Position numbers and translations under genes: made by a program. From positions 1 through 8,951 of the forward strand of contig VBPB01000008.1 in the NCBI GenBank assembly GCA_005893365.1: a stretch of DNA of 8,951 bases, in the 5' to 3' direction. Positions 1 through 7,084 of the stretch are shown here, piece by piece; within the stretch, counting starts at the first letter, position 1, and each line of letters begins with the position of its first letter. The notes under the pieces were generated by a model, which saw only the letters and a list, made by a program, of their open reading frames with translations, had not been told where the DNA came from and did not search any database. This DNA comes from Candidatus Eiseniibacteriota bacterium. GTDB taxonomy: Bacteria > Eisenbacteria > RBG-16-71-46.

Positions 1-1
1 C

Positions 2-2980
2 ACGGTTCCGGCGGGCGCCACGACCGGCTTCGTGACCGTCACGACGCCCTCCGGGACCGGCGCCAGCGACCAGGCCTTCACCCTCATCGCGCCACTGGTC
101 ACGCAGATCAGCCCGACCTTCGGGACCGAGGGGACACCGGTGGTGATCACGGGTCAGTACCTCATGGGAGCGACCGGGGTCACGTTCAACGGAACCTCCG
201 CGTCGTTCACGATCGTGAACGACGGCCAGATCTCGGCCGTGGTCCCGGTCGGGGCGACGACCGGCCACGTCGCCGTGCTGAGTCCCTACGGGACCGGCAC
301 CAGTGCCCAGGTGTTCGCCGTGACACCCCCCATCGACACGTTCGAACCCTCGCGCGTGGCCGCGTCCGAGCGGGAGACCACGCAGGTCGTCGTCTATGGT
401 CGGAGCTTCACCGGCGCGACCTCGGTGCAGGTGAACGGCCTCGAGGCGACGTTCGTGGTCGAGTCGGACACGCAACTGCGGTTCCACATCCCTGCCGGGG
501 ATGTCCACGGCCCGATCCAGGTGACCGCGCCCTCCGGCACCACGCTCAGCGCCGCGCGGTTCCGACTCACGCAGCCCCTCGTCACCCCGGCGAACGCGTC
601 GCACGCTTGGCCCCACGACTACGCCACCTACGCGGCGGCCTCCAGCGTTGCCGGCACCAAGCGGAACCTGGTGAGCGTGACGGACGGCGCCGGGGGTGTC
701 TTCGAGGCCTGGGAGGACGTCCGGTCGGGGCGATCCGATATCTATGCCCAACACGTCACCGCCACGGGCGCGCTCGCCAGCGGATGGCCGGCGGATGGGC
801 TTCCGGTCTGCGTCAGCGCCGGTGACCAGGCCACGCCGGTGGCGGTGTCGGACGATGACGGCGGCGTGGTCATCGCCTGGCAGGACCCGCGGAGCGACGC
901 CGGCGATGTCTACGCCCAACACGTGCTGAGCGATGGGACGCTCGAGGACACCTGGCCGCTGAATGGTCTCGCGGTGGGTGTCGCCACCGGCCTTCAGTCC
1001 GCGCCGGTCATCACCAGCGACGGTTACCACGGAGCCATCATCGCCTGGCAGGACGCCAGAACCGGCACAGCGGACATCTACGCCGAGCGCGTGAGCGCCA
1101 TCGCTACGTTGGGGCACGGATGGACCCCGGGGGGCGTCGCGATCTGCTCGCAAGCGGCCAGTCAGACGACGCCGGCGATCGCGGCGGATGGTGCGGGTGG
1201 GGCGATCATCGCCTGGACGGACCTCCGGTCCGGCAGCGCGATCTTCGCACAGCGCCGGCGCGGGGACGGTTCGATCGCACCCGGGTGGATCGCCAACGGG
1301 CTGGGGGTCACGAACCTCACCAGCAACCAGAGCGTTGCGAAGGTGGTGAGCGACGGGACCGGCGGTGCGTTCTTCGTCTGGCGGGATGCCCGCTGCAACG
1401 TGGTCGTGTTCGCCCAACACCTGACCGCGACCGGTGGAGTGGCAACCGGGTGGACCGTCTCGGGCAGCGCCGTGGGCGTGGTCTGCACCGGGACCGCCCA
1501 GGGCATCCGTGCCATCGCGGATGGGTTCGGGGGCCTGTGCGTCGCCTGGGCCGACGTCATGACCGGCTCGACCAACGACATCTTCGTCCATCGGCTGGAC
1601 GCCGGGGGACAATCCCACGCGGGCTGGCCGACCGGTGGCGTGCGGCTGACCAGCGACACCTTTGACCAGATGGCACCCGATCTCATCGGTGACGGCGCGG
1701 GTGGCGTGTATGTGACCTGGCAGGACAAGCGGTCCGGCGGCTGGGATGTCTACGCCGCGCGGGTGCTTCCGGACGGCGTCGTGCACCCCGCGTGGACCGC
1801 CGCCGGGATGCGCGTGTGCACGGCGAACGGGGATCAGACGCTCCCGACGCTGGTCGCGACTCCGATCGGCGCGGGCCTCGTGAGCTGGCTCGACCGGCGC
1901 TCCGGGACCGACGACAAGATCCTCGTCCAGCTCATCGACGGCTCGGGAAGGCTCGGCGATCCGTCGCCGCTGATCACCGGCGTGACGGACGTGCCGGGCG
2001 ACCAGGGCGGCCAGGTGCGCGTCAAGTGGAACGGGAGCTACCTCGACAGCCTGCCGACGCTCGAGATCGGCACCTACGGCATCTGGCGGCAGGTCTCCGC
2101 CACCGCCGCGGCGCGGGCCATCCGGGCCGGGGCGCGGGTGCTGCGATCGGATGCCGAGGTCGAGAGTGCGGCTCCCGGCGTGTATCGGGAGGTGGCGACG
2201 GCCACCGGCAGCACCTACTGGGAGGGCGTGGGCTCCATCCCGGCACGCGGGCAGGCGCTCTACAGTTACGTGGCGCCGTCGCTGGTCGACTCGTCGGCCG
2301 TCGGGATCAACCGGTCCACGTACCTGGTGGACGCGCACGCGGCGTTCTTCCCCTACTTCTGGAGCGCCGCTCCCGACAGCGGCTACTCGGTGGACAACCT
2401 TCGCCCGACCGTGCCGCAGGGCTTCGTGGCCGTGGCGGCCGTGAGCGGCATCAACCTCCACTGGTCGCGCAACCCCGACCTGGACCTGGGCGGCTACCGG
2501 CTCTACCGCGGCGCCAGCGGGGACTTCGCCACCGGGTCGGCGACGCTGGTCGCGGCCCTGAGCGATACCGCGTACCTCGATCTCGACGGCGGTATGACCT
2601 CGACCTACAAGCTGGTCGCCCTCGACGTGCACGGCAACGCGAGCGATCCCGCCGTCGGCCAGCCCCAGTTGCCGGTGGACGCGCCGGGGCCGTCCATCCC
2701 CGCCGTGCTCTCGTTCGGTCCCGGGGTCCCGAACCCGGTGCGCGACCGCTGCGTGTTCCGGCTGGGCACACCGGTGAGCCAAGCCGTGCGCGTGGCGATC
2801 TACGACGCGGGCGGCCGCGAAGTGCGCACGCTGCTCGACGGCATGGTGCCGCCGGGCGTGCTGGACGTGACCTGGGACGGGCGCGACGCGACCGGACACG
2901 CGGTCGCGAGCGGCGTCTACCTGGCCCGGATGCAGGCCGGGGAGCGGCGGATGACGCGGCGGGTGGTGCGGATGCGGTAG
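2..2980 (+). CDS. Extracellular IPT/TIG - 56-residue repeat - FlgD-like C-terminal domain protein, 5' partial
   Basis: The frame is open from the first bases, so the gene starts upstream; 992 residues are visible. In order they show: the end of one IPT/TIG Ig-like domain (to about nt 85); two full IPT/TIG domains (about 92-325 and 329-570), each with the typical PTFGTEGTPVVITG-like start and a late GATTGxVxV strand; eight repeats of about 56 residues (683 to about 1980) with the core DGAGGVxxAWxDxRSGxxDIYAQH; a segment beginning DVPGDQGGQVRVKW (1988-2029); an Fn3-like domain (about 2408-2680, with LHWSRNPDLDLGGYRLYR); and a FlgD-Ig-like C-terminal domain (about 2731-2977) with VPNPV, GREVRTL, WDGRD and SGVY. 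In FCB-type bacteria such C-terminal domains mark secreted or surface-attached proteins. The repeats probably form a beta-propeller; adhesion or glycan binding is possible, but no catalytic residues are recognisable. The C-terminus is intact, unlike that of the next gene. Domain families are clear, the function is unknown. Confidence 0.9.
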   Translation, partial: TVPAGATTGFVTVTTPSGTGASDQAFTLIAPLVTQISPTFGTEGTPVVITGQYLMGATGVTFNGTSASFTIVNDGQISAVVPVGATTGHVAVLSPYGTGTSAQVFAVTPPIDTFEPSRVAASERETTQVVVYGRSFTGATSVQVNGLEATFVVESDTQLRFHIPAGDVHGPIQVTAPSGTTLSAARFRLTQPLVTPANASHAWPHDYATYAAASSVAGTKRNLVSVTDGAGGVFEAWEDVRSGRSDIYAQHVTATGALASGWPADGLPVCVSAGDQATPVAVSDDDGGVVIAWQDPRSDAGDVYAQHVLSDGTLEDTWPLNGLAVGVATGLQSAPVITSDGYHGAIIAWQDARTGTADIYAERVSAIATLGHGWTPGGVAICSQAASQTTPAIAADGAGGAIIAWTDLRSGSAIFAQRRRGDGSIAPGWIANGLGVTNLTSNQSVAKVVSDGTGGAFFVWRDARCNVVVFAQHLTATGGVATGWTVSGSAVGVVCTGTAQGIRAIADGFGGLCVAWADVMTGSTNDIFVHRLDAGGQSHAGWPTGGVRLTSDTFDQMAPDLIGDGAGGVYVTWQDKRSGGWDVYAARVLPDGVVHPAWTAAGMRVCTANGDQTLPTLVATPIGAGLVSWLDRRSGTDDKILVQLIDGSGRLGDPSPLITGVTDVPGDQGGQVRVKWNGSYLDSLPTLEIGTYGIWRQVSATAAARAIRAGARVLRSDAEVESAAPGVYREVATATGSTYWEGVGSIPARGQALYSYVAPSLVDSSAVGINRSTYLVDAHAAFFPYFWSAAPDSGYSVDNLRPTVPQGFVAVAAVSGINLHWSRNPDLDLGGYRLYRGASGDFATGSATLVAALSDTAYLDLDGGMTSTYKLVALDVHGNASDPAVGQPQLPVDAPGPSIPAVLSFGPGVPNPVRDRCVFRLGTPVSQAVRVAIYDAGGREVRTLLDGMVPPGVLDVTWDGRDATGHAVASGVYLARMQAGERRMTRRVVRMR
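683..1980 (+). repeat. Eight tandem 56-codon repeats inside the first gene
   Basis: Taking the Asp of DGAGG (or its equivalent) as marker, repeats begin at 683, 851, 1019, 1187, 1352, 1520, 1691 and 1859. The spacings are 168, 168, 168, 165, 168, 171 and 168 bases, i.e. 55-57 codons. The consensus is DGAGGVxxAWxDxRSGxxDIYAQHVxxxGxxxxGWPxxGxxVCxxxxxQxxP. The last copy is the most diverged (TPIGAGLVSWLDRRSG). Some DNA identity survives: a 16-base match (871-886 and 1039-1054) is exactly 168 bases apart, and GCCCAACAC recurs at 746, 914 and 1412. This suggests growth by internal duplication. Eight copies of this length fit a beta-propeller, but the fold is inferred. Confidence 0.85.
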
Positions 2981-2990
2981 GACGGCGGGA

Positions 2991-3010
2991 CCGCGGCGCG
3001 GAAGCCGCGG
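2991..3010 (+). terminator. GC-rich hairpin between the first two surface-protein genes
   Basis: A perfect 7-bp inverted repeat (CCGCGGC at 2991-2997 and GCCGCGG at 3004-3010) with a 6-base loop lies 10 bases after the first gene's stop codon and 25 bases before the next start. No T-run follows, so it is not a classical intrinsic terminator. It could be a weak terminator, an mRNA-stabilising 3' stem, or chance in GC-rich DNA. Type assignment is tentative. Confidence 0.35.
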
Positions 3011-3021
3011 AGCGCCGACCC

Positions 3022-3030
3022 GGGGAGGGG
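3022..3030 (+). promoter_or_regulatory. Ribosome binding site deciding the start of the 14-unit propeller gene
   Basis: The purine run GGGGAGGGG ends 5 bases before the GTG at 3036. The alternative in-frame GTG at 3030 overlaps this run and would leave no usable spacing, so 3036 is the better start. Confidence 0.6.
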
Positions 3031-3035
3031 TGGAT

Positions 3036-5489
3036 GTGTCGTTCAAGAGCGTAGCCGCCGGCCTGGCCTTGAGCGCCGCGCTCATCGCTCGAGTGGCGGC
3101 GGACGCCAGGTGCGCGGACCGGCCGGCAGGGACCAGGCCGGGACCCGCGACGCAAACGCGGGTGTCGGGTCTCCAGATCCTCGGCTCAGGCGCGGAACCC
3201 GACGAGAACTGGCGGTGGTGGGACGGTTTCAGCCTCCCCATCATCGACGGTCCCGTCCATGCACTCACCTTGTTCCACGGCGAGCTAGTCGCGGCCGGGT
3301 CCTTCGCGATGGCTGGTGGACAGCGCGTCAATGGGGTCGCCCGCTGGCGGGACGGGGCCTGGCAGCCCCTGGGCGCCGGCTTCGACGGCGAGGTCTTCGC
3401 GCTGGCCGTCTTCCAGGATCGATTGGTCGCCGGGGGCCAATACGGCCTTTCGGGCGAGCAGGTGCTCGGCCCGGTGGCGGTCTGGGACGAGGAGCGTTGG
3501 ACGCCGCTCGGCGTGCCGGTCGAAGGCCGGGTCGGGGGGATCGAGGTCCGCGCCCTGTTCCTGGACGGCGCGACCCTGGTCGCGGGGGGCCGCTTCGACC
3601 GGATGGCCAATCGGATCGAAGGGCACCATGCCCTGGAGGTGCAGGTCGCCAACATCGCGCGCTGGGACGGGGCGGCCTGGAGCGCGATCGGGGCCGGTTT
3701 CGACGGTCCGGTAAACGCGCTCGGTTCCCATCATGGTGCCCTGGTGGCCGCCGGTGACTTCCTGAGTTCCGGAACCGTCGGTACGGCCAGGATCGCGAGC
3801 TGGGATGGCTCGGCGTGGCACTCGGTCGGAGACGGCATCCCGAGCCCGGCGAACGCCTGGGTGAGCGCCGTCGCGGAGCTGCGCGACACGCTGTTCGTCG
3901 CCGGCGCGTTCGCAGACGAGCGGACGCTCCTGCGCTTCGGCGGCACGTCCTGGGACGCGGTGCCCGGCGAATCGGCGGGTGAGGCGCGCGGGCTCTATGT
4001 CGATGGAGACAGCCTCATCCTAGTCGGATCGCTGTTCCGCATCGGCGCATGGATCAGCGACGTGCAGTCCTGGAACGGGACGTCATGGACGCGAATCGGT
4101 GAGACGTCGTGGCCGGCCGCGGAGACCGCCATCCGCTACCTGGATCGCCTCGTGGTGGGCGGGAGGCTGTGCTCGTATTGGGCGATGGATGCCGAGCCCA
4201 CATCGAATGTGGTCGCGTGGGACGGAAGCGGCTGGGACGCCTTGGAGCGGGCGGACGCCGAGGACCATGGCCTAGAGGGCTACGTCCAATCGCTCGCCTC
4301 CTATCACGGGAGCCTCGTCGCGGCGGGGAGTCTGCGCTTCCGAACGTCCCAGGGCTGGTCTCCCACCCAGCCGGTGGCGCGATGGGACGGAGTCCGATGG
4401 CACGCGATGCGCGAGGCCCTTTCGGGCCGGGCGACCAGTCTCGCGGTGTTCCGTGACCAGCTCATCGTCGGGGGCAACCTGTTCGATCCCGACGCCGGGA
4501 TCGACGCGATCGCACGATGGGACGGTCAACACTGGCACCCACTGGGTCTCGTCCACGGGATGGTGGAGGCCCTGGCGGTCCTGCGAGACACGCTGTACGC
4601 CGCGGGCTCTCTGAACTGGGATGGGACCTCTCATGCCGTCGCCCGATTCGACGGGACGAGCTGGCAGTCCATCGCGCCAGTGCCCTACGAATGGCCGCGA
4701 GTGCTCTGCATGGGGATCCATCGGGGCCGACTCTACGTGGGCGGCCAGTTCGATTCCTTGGGCGGCGTGGCGGCGCGCAACGTTGCGACGTGGGACGGCG
4801 CGTCGTGGGAAGCCCTGGGGGACGGCGTCAACGGCGAGGTCGACGCGTTCGCGAGCACCGACTCCGGTCTGGTCGTGGGCGGGACCTTCTTCCAGGCGGG
4901 CGGCGCGCCGGCGTATGGACTGGCCCGATGGGACGGTGGTGCCTGGCAGTCGTTCCCCGGCCTCATCGCCCAGCGCGTGCGGGCGCTGGCGGTCTCGCGG
5001 GGCCAACTCTTCGTCACGGCCGACCTGCTGCTGCGTCCGCTCGTGCCGGGCGTCCCGGCGGGGACCGATCTCGGCCAGATCGCGCGCTGGGACGGGGTCG
5101 ATGCGCACCCGCTCGGGACCGGGGCGAACGGACGCCTGATGGCGCTCGTCGTGCAGGGCGACGACCTGTTCGTCGGCGGGGATCTCAGTGAAGCCGGCGG
5201 CCGCGCCGCGTTCCGCATCGCCCGCTGGGCCCTGGCCCCGCACGCCTCGGCGGGGACCATGCCGGCGGCCTGGGAGACGGCCACACCGAATCCATTCTCC
5301 TCCGACGGCACGCGCCTCGAGTTCTCGCTCGCCACGGCGGCCACGGTGCGGGTGTCCATCCACGATGTGGCGGGGCGCGAGGTGGCCCGGCCGGTCGAGG
5401 GGTCCTTGGGACCCGGCATCCACGATACAGTTCATCGGTCCCTGGGGCGTCGCGGTCAGCCCCAACGGGGAAGTATTCGTCACCGATAA
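3036..5489 (+). CDS. Secreted beta-propeller protein with 14 'ARWDG..W..LG / L.VGG.F' units; C-terminal sorting-type domain truncated
   Basis: From GTG 3036 the protein is 817 residues. It opens with a likely Sec signal peptide: MSFK, a hydrophobic stretch AAGLALSAALIA, and a plausible signal peptidase I site after RVAA. There follow 14 units of about 43-60 residues with a conserved [VI]ARWDGxxWxxLGxG strand and a later LxVGGxF strand. This resembles Kelch/delta-60-like repeat proteins and suggests two seven-bladed propellers. After the last unit comes the start of a FlgD-Ig-like C-terminal domain (TPNPFSSDG, then VRVSIHDVAGREVARPVEG, then GPGIHD). It stops at about 5426, where the WDGRD...SGVY half should follow. 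Instead the frame runs 20 residues, six of them Arg, into NHL-coding DNA and stops at 5489. The product therefore probably lacks a working C-terminal sorting or anchoring domain. The gene is 55 bases downstream of the first gene and could be co-transcribed. Ligand and role are unknown; no enzyme motif is visible. Confidence 0.88.
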   Translation: MSFKSVAAGLALSAALIARVAADARCADRPAGTRPGPATQTRVSGLQILGSGAEPDENWRWWDGFSLPIIDGPVHALTLFHGELVAAGSFAMAGGQRVNGVARWRDGAWQPLGAGFDGEVFALAVFQDRLVAGGQYGLSGEQVLGPVAVWDEERWTPLGVPVEGRVGGIEVRALFLDGATLVAGGRFDRMANRIEGHHALEVQVANIARWDGAAWSAIGAGFDGPVNALGSHHGALVAAGDFLSSGTVGTARIASWDGSAWHSVGDGIPSPANAWVSAVAELRDTLFVAGAFADERTLLRFGGTSWDAVPGESAGEARGLYVDGDSLILVGSLFRIGAWISDVQSWNGTSWTRIGETSWPAAETAIRYLDRLVVGGRLCSYWAMDAEPTSNVVAWDGSGWDALERADAEDHGLEGYVQSLASYHGSLVAAGSLRFRTSQGWSPTQPVARWDGVRWHAMREALSGRATSLAVFRDQLIVGGNLFDPDAGIDAIARWDGQHWHPLGLVHGMVEALAVLRDTLYAAGSLNWDGTSHAVARFDGTSWQSIAPVPYEWPRVLCMGIHRGRLYVGGQFDSLGGVAARNVATWDGASWEALGDGVNGEVDAFASTDSGLVVGGTFFQAGGAPAYGLARWDGGAWQSFPGLIAQRVRALAVSRGQLFVTADLLLRPLVPGVPAGTDLGQIARWDGVDAHPLGTGANGRLMALVVQGDDLFVGGDLSEAGGRAAFRIARWALAPHASAGTMPAAWETATPNPFSSDGTRLEFSLATAATVRVSIHDVAGREVARPVEGSLGPGIHDTVHRSLGRRGQPQRGSIRHR
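3240..5260 (+). repeat. Fourteen degenerate propeller units in the second gene
   Basis: The marker Trp (Phe in units 5 and 10) of ARWDG lies at 3345, 3483, 3663, 3801, 3936, 4071, 4218, 4383, 4518, 4647, 4791, 4929, 5088 and 5226. Spacings are 43-60 codons, mostly 45-49. The array begins with a GG-strand half (VHALTLFHGELVAAGSF, about 3250-3300) and ends with an ARW half lacking the W..LG part. This is the staggering expected when a propeller ring is closed by strands from both ends. Units 3 and 13 share a 19-base identical stretch (3654-3672 and 5079-5097). Two rings of seven is the simplest reading but is inferred. Confidence 0.75.
5421..5430. other. Out-of-frame junction between two unrelated surface-protein genes
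   Basis: Up to about 5426 the sequence encodes a FlgD-Ig-like domain in the second gene's frame (ending GPGIHD). From 5428 it encodes an NHL repeat (QFIGPWGVAVSPNGEVFVTD) in the frame one base later. The rest of the first domain and the start of the NHL gene are both absent. A deletion between two neighbouring genes, or a misassembled contig, would give this picture. Confidence 0.75.
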
Positions 5490-6123
5490 CGGCGGGGGGC
5501 AGCGGGTCGAGGTGTTCACGTCGGACGGCCAGTTCCTTCGCCAATGGGGGAGTCTCGGTGCGGGCAACGGTGAGCTGTCCGCTCCGTGCGGGATCGCCCT
5601 CGATCGATACGGGACGGTCTACGTCGCCGATTATGGAAATGCGAGGATCCAGAAGTTCAGTGCCAACGGCGACTACGTGGGGCAATGGGGATCCGAGGGT
5701 TCGGGGGACGGGCAGTTCTACTATCCCTCGTGCGTCGCGGTGGCCCCGAGCGGCTTCGTCTACGTCACCGAGTCGGACAACAATCGCGTGCAGAAGTTCA
5801 CGAGCGACGGCACGTTCGTCGCCAAGTGGGGTTCCTACGGCGCCGGCCCGGGCCAGTTCAGCTCGCCGACAGGCGTCTGTGTCGATGCGGCCGGCGGCGT
5901 CTACGTGACCGATCTCTTCAACGCTCGCGTGCAGAAGTTCGATGCCGCGGGCGGATTCCTGACCACGTGGTACGTGGCGTCGGCCCAGGCCGTGGCCGTG
6001 GACGCCAGCCGGAACGTGTTCGTGGTCTCGCAGCAGGGAACGCCCCGGGTCAGCAAGTTCGTGCTCGCTCCCGTGCCCGTGACCGGAACGACGTGGGGAC
6101 GGCTGAAGGCGATGTACCGGTGA
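5428..6123 (+). pseudogene. NHL-repeat beta-propeller protein, 5'-truncated remnant
   Basis: The 231 codons encode about five NHL units with starts at about 5440, 5584, 5725, 5866 and 5983 (spacings 48, 47, 47 and 39 codons). The classic pattern is clear: P.GVAV...G.VYVTD..N.RVQKF...G.F...WGS.G.G.GQF. NHL proteins form mostly six-bladed propellers that bind proteins, RNA or sugars, and in this bacterial group they are usually secreted. There is no signal peptide, no initiation codon with a ribosome binding site, and probably at least one blade is missing. The frame is open further upstream only as a shadow inside the previous gene. The first in-frame GTG, at 5512, has no good Shine-Dalgarno and would remove half a blade. 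The protein ends after the last blade with a short basic tail containing WGRLKAMYR (6094-6120) and no FlgD-like domain. The reading frame itself is intact, so the loss is confined to the 5' end. If the junction is an assembly error, this is the 3' part of a normal gene. Confidence 0.7.
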
Positions 6124-6133
6124 AACGCGGGCC

Positions 6134-7084
6134 TTACCCCTCCGCGCTGATCCTGGGATCGAGCGCCGAGTAGACCAGGTCGACGATCAGGTTGGCGAGC
6201 ACGATGAAGCACGCCGCGAACAGCACCGTGCCCATCACCATCGGCAGGTCGCGCATCCGGATCGCGCGCCAAGCCAGGCCGCCGACGCCGGGGATGCCGA
6301 ACACGCTCTCGGTGAGCACCGCGCCGCCGAACAGGTAGGCGACGTCCATGCCCAGCATGGTGACGAGCGGCAGCAGCGCATTGCGCAGGATGTGACGCCA
6401 CACCACCGCGACCTGGCCCAGGCCCTTGGCGCGCGCGGTGCGGACGAAGTCGAGCCGCGCGACGTCGAGCATCTGCGCCCGGGTCATGCGCGCGTACCAG
6501 CCGGCGTAGAGGGCGGCCAGCGTCGCCCAGGGCAGCACCAGGTGGTGCGCCCAGCCCAGCACCCCGCCGCGCGCGATCTCGACGTAGTCGCCGAGCGGGA
6601 ACCAGCCCAACTGGTCGGCGAAGACGCGCAGCAGGATGAGCCCGAGCCAGTAGGGCGGCATCGAGATGCCCACCAGGGCCGACACCATCGCCAGGCGGTC
6701 CCACGCCGAGCCCGGCTTGAGCGCGCTCAGCACGCCGATCGGGATGCCGATCACCAGCCACACGACCATCGCCCCGAAGGTGAGCGAGAGCGTCTTCGGG
6801 AACGCCACCAGGATGGTGCCGAGCACCGGCTGCTGGCTCACGTACGAGAAGCCCCAGTCGCCGCGGGCGGCGTGCGTGAGGAAGCGCGCGAACTGGAGCG
6901 GCAGCGGCTGGTCGAGGCCCAGGCGATGCTCGATCAGCGCCAGCGTCTCCTGGGAGGCGTACTTGCCGGCGATCAGCTCGGCCGGCTTGCCGGGCACCGC
7001 GAAGAAGATGAGGAACGTGACGGCACAGACGATCACCAGCACCAGCACGCTCGCCAGCAGCCGGCGCACCAGGCGGGCGGTCAC
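6134..7084 (-). CDS. ABC peptide/nickel-type importer permease, DppB/OppB family
   Basis: A 316-residue inner-membrane permease, full length for the family. It starts at GTG 7084, which overlaps the preceding permease's TGA (GTGA) and has a GGAG six bases upstream. The N-terminus is a typical DppB opening: RLVRRLLASVLVLVIVCAVTFLIFF, then VPGKPAELI, then LGLDQPLPLQFARFL and GDWGFS. The BPD_transp_1 core follows, with membrane segments around residues 97-122, 131-155 and 182-200 and the last two near 240-315. The EAA loop that docks on the ATPase is at about 215-239 (RTARAKGLGQV...WRHILRNALLP), followed by the family's GGAVLTESVFGIPGVGGL. The end VDLVYSALDPRIS is also typical. It should pair with the DppC-type permease to form the channel for peptides or similar solutes. 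The substrate cannot be read from the sequence. It is the last gene of the operon and its stop is 10 bases from the convergent NHL gene. Confidence 0.95.
   Translation of the reverse strand: MTARLVRRLLASVLVLVIVCAVTFLIFFAVPGKPAELIAGKYASQETLALIEHRLGLDQPLPLQFARFLTHAARGDWGFSYVSQQPVLGTILVAFPKTLSLTFGAMVVWLVIGIPIGVLSALKPGSAWDRLAMVSALVGISMPPYWLGLILLRVFADQLGWFPLGDYVEIARGGVLGWAHHLVLPWATLAALYAGWYARMTRAQMLDVARLDFVRTARAKGLGQVAVVWRHILRNALLPLVTMLGMDVAYLFGGAVLTESVFGIPGVGGLAWRAIRMRDLPMVMGTVLFAACFIVLANLIVDLVYSALDPRISAEG

Noticed and set aside
1792..3054. 420-codon + strand frame overlapping the end of the first gene
   Set aside because: Extremely Arg-rich and lies in another frame of a well-supported coding region (Fn3 and FlgD-like domains), so it is a shadow.
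3036..3125. Lipoprotein signal in the second gene because a Cys follows the hydrophobic stretch
   Set aside because: Residues before the Cys (DAR) do not fit a lipobox, and the Cys is several residues past the hydrophobic core. A signal peptidase I site after RVAA fits better.
4272..5567. Long antisense open frame (431 codons), plus similar ones at 2451-3155 and 1162-1728
   Set aside because: Arg/Pro/Gly/Ala-rich with no domain pattern, opposite clear repeat-protein genes. Long stop-free antisense frames are expected in GC-rich DNA.
5512..6123. Restart of the NHL protein at GTG 5512 as a functional shorter gene
   Set aside because: No good Shine-Dalgarno, no signal peptide, and it would begin in the middle of a blade; better described as a truncated remnant.
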